A program made the translations under genes and the position numbers. The notes under the pieces were generated by a model, which worked only from the letters and a program-made list of their open reading frames with translations, was not told the DNA's origin and made no database searches. From Amycolatopsis sp. WAC 01376 (GTDB lineage: Bacteria; Actinomycetota; Actinomycetes; Mycobacteriales; Pseudonocardiaceae), in contig NZ_QHKL01000002.1 in NCBI RefSeq assembly GCF_003947415.1, forward strand, positions 248,001 through 312,000: a DNA stretch of 64,000 nucleotides. The letters are read 5' to 3'. How positions within the stretch are numbered: position 1 is the stretch's first letter; every line of letters starts with the position of its first letter. Positions 9,187 to 16,807 of this stretch are shown here, piece by piece.

Positions 9187-9719
9187 ACCCGCCGTCTCCC
9201 GGCCTGGACCGGACCGGGGAACGATTCCGCCGCACGGCGAGCCGATTCCCGACCGGTGTCACGGTCCTGAGCACCGTGGTGGACGGGCAGCCGCACGGGA
9301 TGACCGTGAACGCCTTCACCTCGGTTTCGGTCGACCCCTTGATGGTCCTGGTCTCGGTGAACCACGATTCGCGGACCTACCGGCACATCAGCTCCTCGGC
9401 GGTGTTCGCGGTGACCATGCTCAGCGCCGGCCAAGAGGGCGTCGCCCGCGCCTTCGCCGACCCGAAACGCCCGGCCGGTGCGAGCTCCTTTGTGGACATA
9501 CCGTGGTGCGCGGCACCGTACACCGGATGCCCGATCCTGCCCGAAGGGGTCGGCTACTTCGACTGTGTGCTGGATCGGATCCATCCCGTGGGTGATCACG
9601 CCGTCCTGATCGGCGCGGTGCGCGCGTTCGACGTGCTGACCGGCCGCCCGCCGTTGCTGTTCCTGCACAGCGAGTTCACCGAACCCGGCCGACCCCGTCC
9701 GAAAGGGAAACAGCAATGA
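9183..9719 (+). CDS. NAD(P)H:flavin oxidoreductase (flavin reductase domain)
   Basis: A 178-residue protein of the HpaC/NtaB-type flavin reductase family: FRRTASRFPTGVTVLSTVVDGQPHGMTVNAF at the N terminus carries the flavin-binding 'G-x-x-x-N-x-F' element, and FLHSEF closes the fold. It supplies FMNH2 to the luciferase-like monooxygenase encoded immediately upstream; the two genes overlap (GTGA), which favours matched expression of a two-component oxygenase. A pair of cysteines occurs near WCAAPYTGCP. The start GTG is supported by the overlap and by the family's usual N-terminal length. Confidence in the family is high, and the pairing follows from gene order. Confidence 0.88.
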   Translation: MNPPSPGLDRTGERFRRTASRFPTGVTVLSTVVDGQPHGMTVNAFTSVSVDPLMVLVSVNHDSRTYRHISSSAVFAVTMLSAGQEGVARAFADPKRPAGASSFVDIPWCAAPYTGCPILPEGVGYFDCVLDRIHPVGDHAVLIGAVRAFDVLTGRPPLLFLHSEFTEPGRPRPKGKQQ

Positions 9720-10570
9720 GTCCACAAAGGACTGACAGTGTCGAGTTCCGTGCCGCGGTCGAGCGGCTGCGGGTGCCCGGAATGGGCACGGAATCCGTCG
9801 GGCCGCTGCTGAAGTCGCTCGTTCACCTGGTCCGCCCGCGCCGGGTTCTCGAAGTGGGAATGGGCTACACCACGCCGTTCCTGGCCGGCGCGCTCGCTGA
9901 AGTCGAGGAGCTGGTCCGCGCCGAGTCGGAGGCGCTGGCCGTCAAGTCCCGGCGCCACCTCGACGGAGAAGGCGAGCTGGACGAAACCTGGCTCAACGAA
10001 GAGCCTCCGCTGGCACGCCCCGGCTACTACCTCGAGCCGTATCGGCCCACCCTCGTCGCGGTGGATGATCTGTCCATCGAGGAATCGTCCGCGGGCAGGG
10101 TGCGGACGGTACTGCGGGAGCTGGAGCTCGAAGACCGGGTGACGGTCGTGAACGCCGACCTGCGTGCGTGCGCGGACCTCCTGCCCGCGGAGCTCGTGCC
10201 GATCGACCTGGCGTGGGTCGACGCGTGGGAGTGCCTGTACTTCGTGGACAACTTCTGGGACCTGATCAACCCGGACGGCGGTCTGGTGCTCCTGCACTAC
10301 CTGATGACCTATCCCGAGGGCGACGCGATTCTGCGCTATCTGGCGGGAATCCAGCGCTCGCGGCCCGGCGAGATGGAGATCGTGAACCTGCTCGAACCGC
10401 ACAAACTCGCGCAGAACAGCCTGACCGTACTCCGTCGCACCGGCGGCACGGTGAAGCGGCGATACGCGCGCGCGGGCACCCAGGTCGTCGATTTCGGCGA
10501 CGAACTGCGGGCGAGCGCGACCGAGCACGCGGCACAGGCCGCACACGACAAGGCTTCACTGGCGAAGTGA
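9716..10570 (+). CDS. Class I SAM-dependent methyltransferase-like protein
   Basis: A 284-residue Rossmann-fold protein. RVLEVGMGYTTPFL matches SAM motif I (E/D-x-G-x-G), and IDLAWVDAWECLYFVDNFW resembles motif IV, as in catechol O-methyltransferase relatives. The insertion at residues 70-110 (EELDETWLNEEPPLARPGYYLEPY) is rich in acidic and aromatic residues and probably forms the substrate lid. The start overlaps the flavin reductase stop (ATGA), so it belongs to the same transcript. It probably O- or N-methylates an intermediate. The motif I glycine pattern is intact, so activity is likely, but the acceptor is not predictable. A 78-base gap separates it from the next gene. Confidence 0.7.
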   Translation: MSPQRTDSVEFRAAVERLRVPGMGTESVGPLLKSLVHLVRPRRVLEVGMGYTTPFLAGALAEVEELVRAESEALAVKSRRHLDGEGELDETWLNEEPPLARPGYYLEPYRPTLVAVDDLSIEESSAGRVRTVLRELELEDRVTVVNADLRACADLLPAELVPIDLAWVDAWECLYFVDNFWDLINPDGGLVLLHYLMTYPEGDAILRYLAGIQRSRPGEMEIVNLLEPHKLAQNSLTVLRRTGGTVKRRYARAGTQVVDFGDELRASATEHAAQAAHDKASLAK

Positions 10571-10648
10571 TGGCAACGCAAGGGATTCAGCTGGGAGGAA
10601 GTTTGTACCGACTGGGGATGGCCGGTATTCACCGGGGAGGGGAACAGG

Positions 10649-11806
10649 ATGGACTTCGCGCCTACCGCGGAACAACAAGAACTTCGTGACCGGGTGATCC
10701 GGTTCGCCAAGACCGACATCGGTACGCGGGCGGCGGAACACGACCGGGAAGGCACGTTCGACGAGGACGGCTGGAAGCTGTGCGCGGACTTCGGCGTGCT
10801 CGGCTGGCCGATCGCGAGCGAGTACGGCGGTTCCGGCTACGATCCGCTCACCGCGATCATGGCCTACGAAGGTCTCGGCTACGGATGTGCCGACAACGGC
10901 CTGGTGTTCGCGATCAACAACCACGTGTTCGCCTGCGCGGTCTACATCGCCGATCACGGGACGGAAGAGCAGCGGCGTCGGTGGCTGCCGTCCCTGTGCG
11001 ACGGCTCGATGGTCGGGGCGCACGCGTTGTCCGAACCGGAGACCGGGTCGGACATGCTTTCCCTGACCACCAAGGCCGTCCGGTCCGGGGACGGCTATGT
11101 CCTGACCGGCACCAAGAAATTCATCAGCAACGGTCCGCGCGCCGATCTGTTCATCGTGTTCGCGAGGACGAGTGAAACGGAAGCACCGCAACGGTCGATC
11201 TCGGCCTTCGTGGTGGAGCGGGACACTCCCGGCCTCTCTGCGAAACTGATCCCCAAGGCCGGGTTGCGGGGTACGCCGATGGGCGAGATCGTCTTCGACG
11301 GCTGCGTGCTGGGAGAGAATCAGCGGCTCGGCGCCGAAGGTGCCGGATATCAGCTGTTCACCTCCACCATGGAGTGGGAACGCGGGTTCATGTTCGCCGG
11401 CGGGGTCGGTGTGCTGGCGCGACTGCTCGACCGCTGTGTCGAATACGCGAGTACCCGCCAGCAGTTCGGCAGGGCTATCGGTGCCTTCCAGGCGGTGTCG
11501 CACAAGATCGCCGACATGCGGGTCCGGCTGGAGCTGGCACGGCTGTTGCTCTACAAGGTCGGCTGGCTGCGCTCGCGGGGCAGGCTCGCCCTGCACGAGG
11601 CGTCGATGTTGAAGCTGTATGTCAGCGAAAGCCTGAGCGTCAGCGCGCTGGACGCGATGCAGATCCACGGTGCCCGTGGCTACACCGAAGAACTGGGCAT
11701 CGAGCGGGAACTGCGGGATGTGCTGGCGGGCACGATCTACGGCGGTACCTCGGAAATCCAACGGTCCATCATCGCCGGCCTGCTCGGTGTTCCCACGTCG
11801 GTCTGA
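10649..11806 (+). CDS. Acyl-CoA dehydrogenase-like flavoenzyme of the aminomalonyl-ACP cassette (FkbI/ZmaG-like)
   Basis: A 385-residue FAD enzyme of the acyl-CoA dehydrogenase family. HALSEPETGSDM is the flavin-contact motif, RQQFGRAIGAFQ the helix near the FAD pyrophosphate, and IYGGTSEIQR the C-terminal motif. The medium-chain-type catalytic Glu (IYEGT) is Gly here, but Glu244 in MEWERG sits where isovaleryl-CoA dehydrogenase keeps its base. In methoxymalonyl- and aminomalonyl-ACP pathways, homologs oxidise the ACP-bound semialdehyde to the malonyl level. Neighbours (loading ligase, hydroxyacyl dehydrogenase, ACP) support that role here. GGGGAGGGG lies 6-14 bases before the ATG, a strong ribosome site at the head of this sub-operon. 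Confidence 0.82.
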   Translation: MDFAPTAEQQELRDRVIRFAKTDIGTRAAEHDREGTFDEDGWKLCADFGVLGWPIASEYGGSGYDPLTAIMAYEGLGYGCADNGLVFAINNHVFACAVYIADHGTEEQRRRWLPSLCDGSMVGAHALSEPETGSDMLSLTTKAVRSGDGYVLTGTKKFISNGPRADLFIVFARTSETEAPQRSISAFVVERDTPGLSAKLIPKAGLRGTPMGEIVFDGCVLGENQRLGAEGAGYQLFTSTMEWERGFMFAGGVGVLARLLDRCVEYASTRQQFGRAIGAFQAVSHKIADMRVRLELARLLLYKVGWLRSRGRLALHEASMLKLYVSESLSVSALDAMQIHGARGYTEELGIERELRDVLAGTIYGGTSEIQRSIIAGLLGVPTSV

Positions 11807-11815
11807 GGAGGACGA

Positions 11816-13033
11816 ATGCACGACTATCGGCTCGATCTGGAAAAACCGCTGATCGACGCTCATCTCGACGAGTTGCGCCGCCGCGTCTATTTCGTGTCGG
11901 AGGACATCGTCGACTTCCAGCTGGTCTTCTCCGGCAACGAGGTGGTCGCCGTGGTGGTGACGACCGACGACCCCGCGGACGCCGCTGAGCTCTCCAGGAA
12001 GCTGGAGTTCGTCGTCGAGAACGACGTGCGGACCCAGCTGCCGACACCGCCGAAGGTGGTGTGGCGTTCCGACTCCACCCGGGTGCCGCTGTCCGACGTC
12101 TTCGAGGGAATGCTGGCCGATGGCGTGGTGCACGAGATCGGCCCGGGTCAGGTGGCGCTCGGCGAACCGGCGATCACCGCGCTGAACACGCTGGACGGAT
12201 TGCTGCGCCACATCATCGACGACGAATTCGACGCGCGCGAGTACCGGTATCCCACGCTGCTCCCGGTCACCGCGCTGCATCGCAGTGGCTACCTGTCGTC
12301 GTTCCCGCAGCACATGATGTTCGCCGCCCGCCTGGACGGCGACGTCGACACCTATCGCGCCTTCGCGAAGGAAGTCGGCGAGCGCGCCCAGATCGGTGAA
12401 CACATCCTCGGGAAATGCGGTCCGGTGGACCGGTGCCTGCCGCCGACGATGTGCTACCACACCTTCGACCAGTTCTCCGGGTCCACATTGGACAGGGAGA
12501 ACATGGTGGTGACGGCGAAGGGTGGATCGTTCCGGCACGAGGCCCGTTACCACCGGACGCTGGAACGGCTGGCGGACTTCACCATCAGGGAGACGGTCTT
12601 CCTCGGCTCGGCCGAGTTCGTCCGGAGCGCCAGGGACCGGTTCCGTGACCGGGCGATCGAACTGGTCGCCGAACTCGGGCTCGCCGGGCGGTGCGAGGTC
12701 GCCAACGACCCGTTCTTCGCCAGTGTCGAAGGAGCGGCACGAGCGTCTTCGCAACGGCTGCTCGAACTCAAGCACGAGTTGCATCTGGATGTCGGTCCGC
12801 AGGGGCAGAGCATCGCGGTCGGCTCGTTCAACCTCCATGAACAACATTTCGGCGAAGCCTTCGGCATCAAGGGCCCGGACGGCGAGGTGGTGTATTCGGC
12901 CTGCGTCGGCTTCGGGCTGGAGCGCCTGACCTACGCGGTGCTGTGCCAATACGGATGGGACATGGCCGACTGGCCGGAACCGCTGCGGCAGCGGGCCGGA
13001 AGGCTTCTTCGAGCGACCAGGGGAGATCGATGA
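11816..13033 (+). CDS. Class II aminoacyl-tRNA-synthetase-like amino acid:[carrier protein] ligase (probable seryl-ACP ligase)
   Basis: A 405-residue protein with class II synthetase motifs but no tRNA-binding extension: motif 2 as FRHE (239-242) and motif 3 as GFGLERL (365-371, Arg370). The family known as amino acid:[carrier protein] ligases derives from atypical (archaeal-type) seryl-tRNA synthetases that bind the amino acid through a Cys-Glu-Cys zinc site. Glu242, Cys363 and one of Cys201/207/213 are the likely counterparts. It would form seryl-AMP and transfer serine to the phosphopantetheine of the ACP at 13926-14198. In zwittermicin the same step uses an NRPS-type A domain (ZmaJ), so the loader differs. 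AGGAGG precedes the ATG. Substrate serine is inferred from neighbours. Confidence 0.78.
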   Translation: MHDYRLDLEKPLIDAHLDELRRRVYFVSEDIVDFQLVFSGNEVVAVVVTTDDPADAAELSRKLEFVVENDVRTQLPTPPKVVWRSDSTRVPLSDVFEGMLADGVVHEIGPGQVALGEPAITALNTLDGLLRHIIDDEFDAREYRYPTLLPVTALHRSGYLSSFPQHMMFAARLDGDVDTYRAFAKEVGERAQIGEHILGKCGPVDRCLPPTMCYHTFDQFSGSTLDRENMVVTAKGGSFRHEARYHRTLERLADFTIRETVFLGSAEFVRSARDRFRDRAIELVAELGLAGRCEVANDPFFASVEGAARASSQRLLELKHELHLDVGPQGQSIAVGSFNLHEQHFGEAFGIKGPDGEVVYSACVGFGLERLTYAVLCQYGWDMADWPEPLRQRAGRLLRATRGDR

Positions 13034-13929
13034 CGGACACCACTACGGTCAGGCGCGTCGGCGTGCTCGGCGCCGGCACGATGGGCATCGGCGGCGCGCA
13101 CGCGTTCGCCGCGGGCGGATTGCCCGTGGTGCTGGTGGACATTTCCCGTGCCGCCCTCGACCGCGCACGCGACGAGATCGCCAACAACGCCAGGCTTTAC
13201 GGGATGCTCAATCGCGCGCTCGCGGGAAGTACGCCCGCGGAAGTGCTCTCGCGCATCACTTTCACCACCGAGGCGGACGAACTCGCCGATGTCGATTTCG
13301 TGGTGGAGAACGTCACCGAGAACTGGGAGGTGAAGCAGGCCCTGTACCGCGAGATCGACCGGATCTGCTCGCCGCGGTGCGTTTTCGGGGTGAACACCTC
13401 GGCCATCCCCATCACCAAGGTGGCGTCGGTGACCGAACGCCCCGACCGGGTCATCGGAACCCATCTGATGAACCCCGTACCGCTCAAACCGCTGGTCGAG
13501 GTCATCCGCGGTTTCCACACCTCGCCCGAGACCATCGACCTCACCCGTGAGGTCTTCCGCCGCATCGGCAAGGATTGCGTCGTGGTCGAGGATTCCTCGG
13601 GCTTCGTGACCAACCGTGTCGCGATGCTGTCGGTCAACGAGGCGATTCTCCTGCTCCAGGACAACATCGCCTCGGCGGGTGACATCGACCGGCTTTTCCG
13701 GCAGTGCCTCGGGCATCAGATGGGACCGCTGGAGACCGCGGACCTCATCGGGCTGGACACCGTTCTCTATTCCCTCGAAGTGCTGCTCGACAATTTCAAC
13801 GATCCCAAGTTCCGGCCGGCTCCACTGCTCCGCAAACTGGTCGCGGCCGGTCGGCTGGGTCGCAAGAGCGGCCATGGTTTCTACCCCTACGAGCCGGTCA
13901 ACGCCGGGACTATGGCAGGTGCCGAATGA
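13030..13929 (+). CDS. 3-hydroxyacyl-CoA dehydrogenase-like enzyme (FkbK/ZmaI-like)
   Basis: A 299-residue NAD(P)-dependent dehydrogenase. VGVLGAGTMGIGG (GxGxxG at 14-19) is the dinucleotide site, His145 in IGTHLMNP is the catalytic His, and the C-terminal helical domain (DRLFRQCLGHQMGPLETADLIGLDT) is complete. In ACP-bound extender biosynthesis such enzymes oxidise the hydroxymethyl group of glyceryl- or seryl-ACP to the semialdehyde, which the acyl-CoA dehydrogenase-like partner takes to the acid. The ATG at 13030 overlaps the ligase stop, and the frame extends upstream only as an alternative start inside that gene. Position between the loading ligase and the ACP makes the aminomalonyl role the best reading. 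Confidence 0.85.
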   Translation: MTDTTTVRRVGVLGAGTMGIGGAHAFAAGGLPVVLVDISRAALDRARDEIANNARLYGMLNRALAGSTPAEVLSRITFTTEADELADVDFVVENVTENWEVKQALYREIDRICSPRCVFGVNTSAIPITKVASVTERPDRVIGTHLMNPVPLKPLVEVIRGFHTSPETIDLTREVFRRIGKDCVVVEDSSGFVTNRVAMLSVNEAILLLQDNIASAGDIDRLFRQCLGHQMGPLETADLIGLDTVLYSLEVLLDNFNDPKFRPAPLLRKLVAAGRLGRKSGHGFYPYEPVNAGTMAGAE

Positions 13930-14198
13930 CTGAGGACCGTATTTCGATCATCCGCGCTTTCATCGCGCAGAACGTCCGTGACACCGAACTCACCGACGAT
14001 CACGACATCTTCGCCACCAGCAGCGTCAGCTCGATGTTCGCCGTCCAGCTGGTGATGTGGGTCGAGCGGACCTTCGGCGTCGCCGTGGTCCCCGCCGACC
14101 TCGACATCGCCAACTTCCGGACGGTCAACCATGTGGCCAAGTTCGTCGAGTCCAGGCTCGGCGCGGTCGCCGAGAAAGAAGGCGCGCCGGCGTCGTGA
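13926..14198 (+). CDS. Discrete acyl carrier protein (FkbJ/ZmaH-like)
   Basis: A 90-residue ACP. The attachment motif is SVSSMFAVQLV with Ser36 as the probable phosphopantetheine serine; the 'xSxFAxQL' form is the one seen in free ACPs that carry glyceryl- or seryl-derived extenders rather than in modular PKS ACPs. Helix II continues as MWVERTFGVAV, also typical. ATG 13926 overlaps the dehydrogenase stop, and its own stop overlaps the transferase start, so ligase, dehydrogenase, ACP and transferase form one coupled block. It probably holds serine through both oxidations and presents aminomalonyl to the ketosynthase. Confidence 0.87.
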   Translation: MTEDRISIIRAFIAQNVRDTELTDDHDIFATSSVSSMFAVQLVMWVERTFGVAVVPADLDIANFRTVNHVAKFVESRLGAVAEKEGAPAS

Positions 14199-15025
14199 CC
14201 GCGACCTCCCCGGCCGGTGCCGTCTCCCCGGTGGCAGCGCCGCTGCCCGGCGCGCTGCCACCGGGCACCTGCCACGTGTGGTGGGCGAGTACCGCGCAGG
14301 CGTCCGATCGGCACCTGGCCCTGCTGGACCCGGTCGAACGGGCGCGCCGCGCCGGTATCGCGGGGCAGGCGGACCGGGACCGGTTCACCGTGGGCTGTGC
14401 GCTGCTTCGCCTGACGGCGGGCGGCTACACCGGCGTGGCGCCGGAACGGGTCCGGATCACCCGGTCCTGTCCGGACTGCGCCCTCCCGCACGGCAAGCCT
14501 GCCGTCCTCGACGGGGACATCGAGGTCTCGGTGTCGCATTCGGGCAGGCGGATCGCGGTCGCGGTGTCCAGTGCCGGCGCTGTCGGCGTCGACGTCGAAG
14601 AGATCCGCGCCGACGTCGACGTCCGGGGGATGGCCGCGTACGTGCTGTCCCCCGCGGAATCGGCCCGGCCCGCCACCCCCGGTGTCGACGAGTTCGCGGC
14701 TTTCTACACGTCCTGGACCAGGAAGGAAGCCATCGTGAAGGCGACGGGGGAAGGGTTGCGAACGCCCTTGTCCAGCCTCACCCTTTCCCCGCCGGGAGAA
14801 GGGGTGAGGCTGCTGGCGGCGGAGGGACGGGACGGGCTGCGGGGCCAGGTCGCGATCAAGGATCTCGCGGCGGGCCCCGGGTACGCCGCGGCCGTCGCGG
14901 TGCTCGGGCCCCGGCTCGTCGAGGTTCGCGAACTGGACGGAAACGCGCTCTTGGCCTGCGAAGACCGCAACCGGGTCCGCACTGTGGACGTGCTGGTCGG
15001 CACGGACGGTCGTTGCCGACAATGA
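14195..15025 (+). CDS. Sfp-type 4'-phosphopantetheinyl transferase
   Basis: A 276-residue protein with the three Sfp signatures: SVSHSGRRIAVAVS, GVDVEEI (Mg-binding acidic residues) and WTRKEAIVKATGEGL (WxxKEA). It transfers the phosphopantetheine arm from CoA to the serine of carrier proteins, here presumably the free carrier at 504, the KS-fused ACP and the ACP directly upstream. GTG 14195 overlaps the ACP stop (GTGA), and its stop overlaps the next ATG. The first 30 residues are Ala/Pro-rich, so the true N terminus could be slightly shorter. Having its own transferase is common in compact actinobacterial clusters. Confidence 0.9.
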   Translation: MTATSPAGAVSPVAAPLPGALPPGTCHVWWASTAQASDRHLALLDPVERARRAGIAGQADRDRFTVGCALLRLTAGGYTGVAPERVRITRSCPDCALPHGKPAVLDGDIEVSVSHSGRRIAVAVSSAGAVGVDVEEIRADVDVRGMAAYVLSPAESARPATPGVDEFAAFYTSWTRKEAIVKATGEGLRTPLSSLTLSPPGEGVRLLAAEGRDGLRGQVAIKDLAAGPGYAAAVAVLGPRLVEVRELDGNALLACEDRNRVRTVDVLVGTDGRCRQ

Positions 15026-16290
15026 CCCGCATGACCGGAACCGGCTTGACCGACGAAGCCACCTACGACCGCGTTCGGCTCGCCCAGTGGCGTGCGGGGG
15101 AGGCGCGGGGTGACGGGATATCGCGGCGTGGGCTGCTTCGGCTGGCGGCCGGTGGGTCACTCGCGCTGACGGCGTTCGGCACGGTGCCGGGAACGGCGTC
15201 GGCGGCCTCGCCGATCGTGAAGCCCTTGCCGCCGGAGATCTTCGAGGTCTACGGCACCAACGCGGAGACGCGCTGGGAGGCGTTGAGCGGGCAGGGCTAT
15301 CTGACACCGGTCGAGCGGTTCTTCGTGCGAAACCACACCGCCACCCCATCGATCGACGCGGGCACCTGGCGGCTGAAGCTGTTCGGAACCGGGTTGCGAG
15401 GCGCGCCGACGGCGGACAGGCCCGTCGAATTCACCTACCGTGACCTGCTCCGATTACCTTCTGAGACGATCACTTCCGCGATCGAATGCGCGGGCAACGG
15501 GCGGAGTTTCTTCACCGGTCAGCAAGGGCAGGCGGTGTCCGGCACGGCGTGGAAGCTCGGCGCGATCGGGGTCGCCCGCTGGCGCGGTGTCCGGCTTTCC
15601 ACCGTGCTGGCCAAAGCGGGATTGACGCGGCACGCGGTGGACGTCCTGCCGGAAGGGCTGGACGCCGGCTACGTCACCGGCGGGGTCGATCTGGGGAAGG
15701 TGCGCCGACCGCTGCCGGTCGAGAAAGCGTTGCAGGACGTTTTGCTGGCGTACGAGATGAACGGGCGTCCGCTCCCGCCGGACCACGGCCATCCGGTGCG
15801 GCTCGTCGTGCCGTCCTGGGCCGGGATCTCGTCCATCAAATGGCTGGGGCGTATCGAAGTCTCGGAAACGCCACTGGTGTCGCCGTGGAGCACGCAGTAC
15901 TACCGGCTGCTCGGGCCGGACTATCCGGCCGACGGCACGGCCGTCACCCGGCAGGTGGTCAAGAGCGCGTTCGAACTGCCCTGGAACGCCGAGTTCACGG
16001 CAGGCGGCAGGCAGGTGCTGCGCGGCCGGTCATGGTCGGGCAACGGCCGGATCCGCCGGGTGGAAGTCGACACCGGCGACGGCTGGCGGCAGGCGAAATT
16101 CGTGGGCGCGGCGGCGGATCGGGGCTGGCAACGCTGGGAATTCCCTTGGCGCCCCGCGGTTTCCGGTGCCCATACCCTCCGGGCGCGGGCCACGGACATC
16201 ACCGGCGTCACCCAGCCGGAAGTGACCCCGTTCAACACCGAGGGCTACCTGTTCGACGCCGTCGTCCGGCATCCGGTCCGGGTGGTGTGA
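15022..16290 (+). CDS. Tat-exported sulfite oxidase-type molybdopterin oxidoreductase
   Basis: A 422-residue protein. ISRRGLLRLAAGGSLALTAFG near residue 35 is a twin-arginine signal, so the folded enzyme should be exported. AIECAGNGRSFF holds the cysteine that ligates molybdenum in the SuoX/YedY superfamily, and the C-terminal 130 residues (WSGNGRIRRVEVDTGDGW) match the immunoglobulin-like Mo-cofactor dimerisation domain of sulfite oxidases. No heme domain is present. The natural substrate (sulfite, nitrate or sulfoxide-like) is unclear. Its ATG overlaps the transferase stop, so it is co-transcribed with the biosynthetic genes, though it may be outside the pathway proper. Codon 145 (15454-15456) is TTA. 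Confidence 0.85.
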   Translation: MTRMTGTGLTDEATYDRVRLAQWRAGEARGDGISRRGLLRLAAGGSLALTAFGTVPGTASAASPIVKPLPPEIFEVYGTNAETRWEALSGQGYLTPVERFFVRNHTATPSIDAGTWRLKLFGTGLRGAPTADRPVEFTYRDLLRLPSETITSAIECAGNGRSFFTGQQGQAVSGTAWKLGAIGVARWRGVRLSTVLAKAGLTRHAVDVLPEGLDAGYVTGGVDLGKVRRPLPVEKALQDVLLAYEMNGRPLPPDHGHPVRLVVPSWAGISSIKWLGRIEVSETPLVSPWSTQYYRLLGPDYPADGTAVTRQVVKSAFELPWNAEFTAGGRQVLRGRSWSGNGRIRRVEVDTGDGWRQAKFVGAAADRGWQRWEFPWRPAVSGAHTLRARATDITGVTQPEVTPFNTEGYLFDAVVRHPVRVV

Positions 16291-16291
16291 G

Positions 16292-16807
16292 ATGACGCAG
16301 CCGCTCGCGCTGAGCCAGGAGCCTACCGTCGAACTGACGCTGGCGTTACGGGTGAACACCGACTCCGAACACGCCGCCGCGATCGCCGCGCGCCTGCTTG
16401 AGTCCTTTGAGGACACTGTCGGCGTGACCCTGACGGCACGCACCGTCCCGGCGGATTCCGGCCAGGTCATCGAACTCGCCGGACGACGGCGACGAACCGG
16501 CGAATCCGCGCCGCCGTTGCGCATCGAACCCGATTCGCGGCGAGTGCTGCTGCATGGCGAGGTGCTGGAGTTCACCAGACTGGAATTCGACCTCCTGCTG
16601 TTCCTGAGCCGGAACCCGGACCGCGTCTTCGACCGCCTCACGCTGATGGCGCAAGTGTGGGGGCTGTCCGGCGGCAACGGGCGGACCGTGGACGTCCACG
16701 TCCGCAAGATCCGCGGGAAACTCGAACCCGTGCTGACGCCGATCACGACGGTGCGCGGGGTCGGCTACCGGTTCGACGGGGCGGGCCAGGTGCTCATCGC
16801 GGACTGA
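16292..16807 (+). CDS. Winged-helix transcriptional regulator with OmpR/PhoB-type DNA-binding domain, no receiver
   Basis: 171 residues. Residues about 75-165 form an OmpR/PhoB effector domain: LEFTRLEFDLLLFLSRNPDRVFDR (first helices), GGNGRTVDVHVRKIRGKL (recognition helix) and TVRGVGYRF (wing). The N-terminal 70 residues resemble neither a receiver (no phospho-Asp motif) nor a known sensor; they have an alternating beta-alpha pattern. It starts one base after the molybdoenzyme stop, so the two are coupled. It may regulate the cluster or only the molybdoenzyme. Codon 19 (16346-16348) is TTA, a codon often confined to regulators and secondary-metabolism genes read by the bldA tRNA. Its 3' end overlaps the convergent gene by 14 bases. 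Confidence 0.82.
   Translation: MTQPLALSQEPTVELTLALRVNTDSEHAAAIAARLLESFEDTVGVTLTARTVPADSGQVIELAGRRRRTGESAPPLRIEPDSRRVLLHGEVLEFTRLEFDLLLFLSRNPDRVFDRLTLMAQVWGLSGGNGRTVDVHVRKIRGKLEPVLTPITTVRGVGYRFDGAGQVLIAD

Noticed and set aside
10571-10648. Possible small gene or attenuator between methyltransferase and cassette
   Set aside because: Only a strong ribosome site for the next gene is visible; no hairpin or frame of note.
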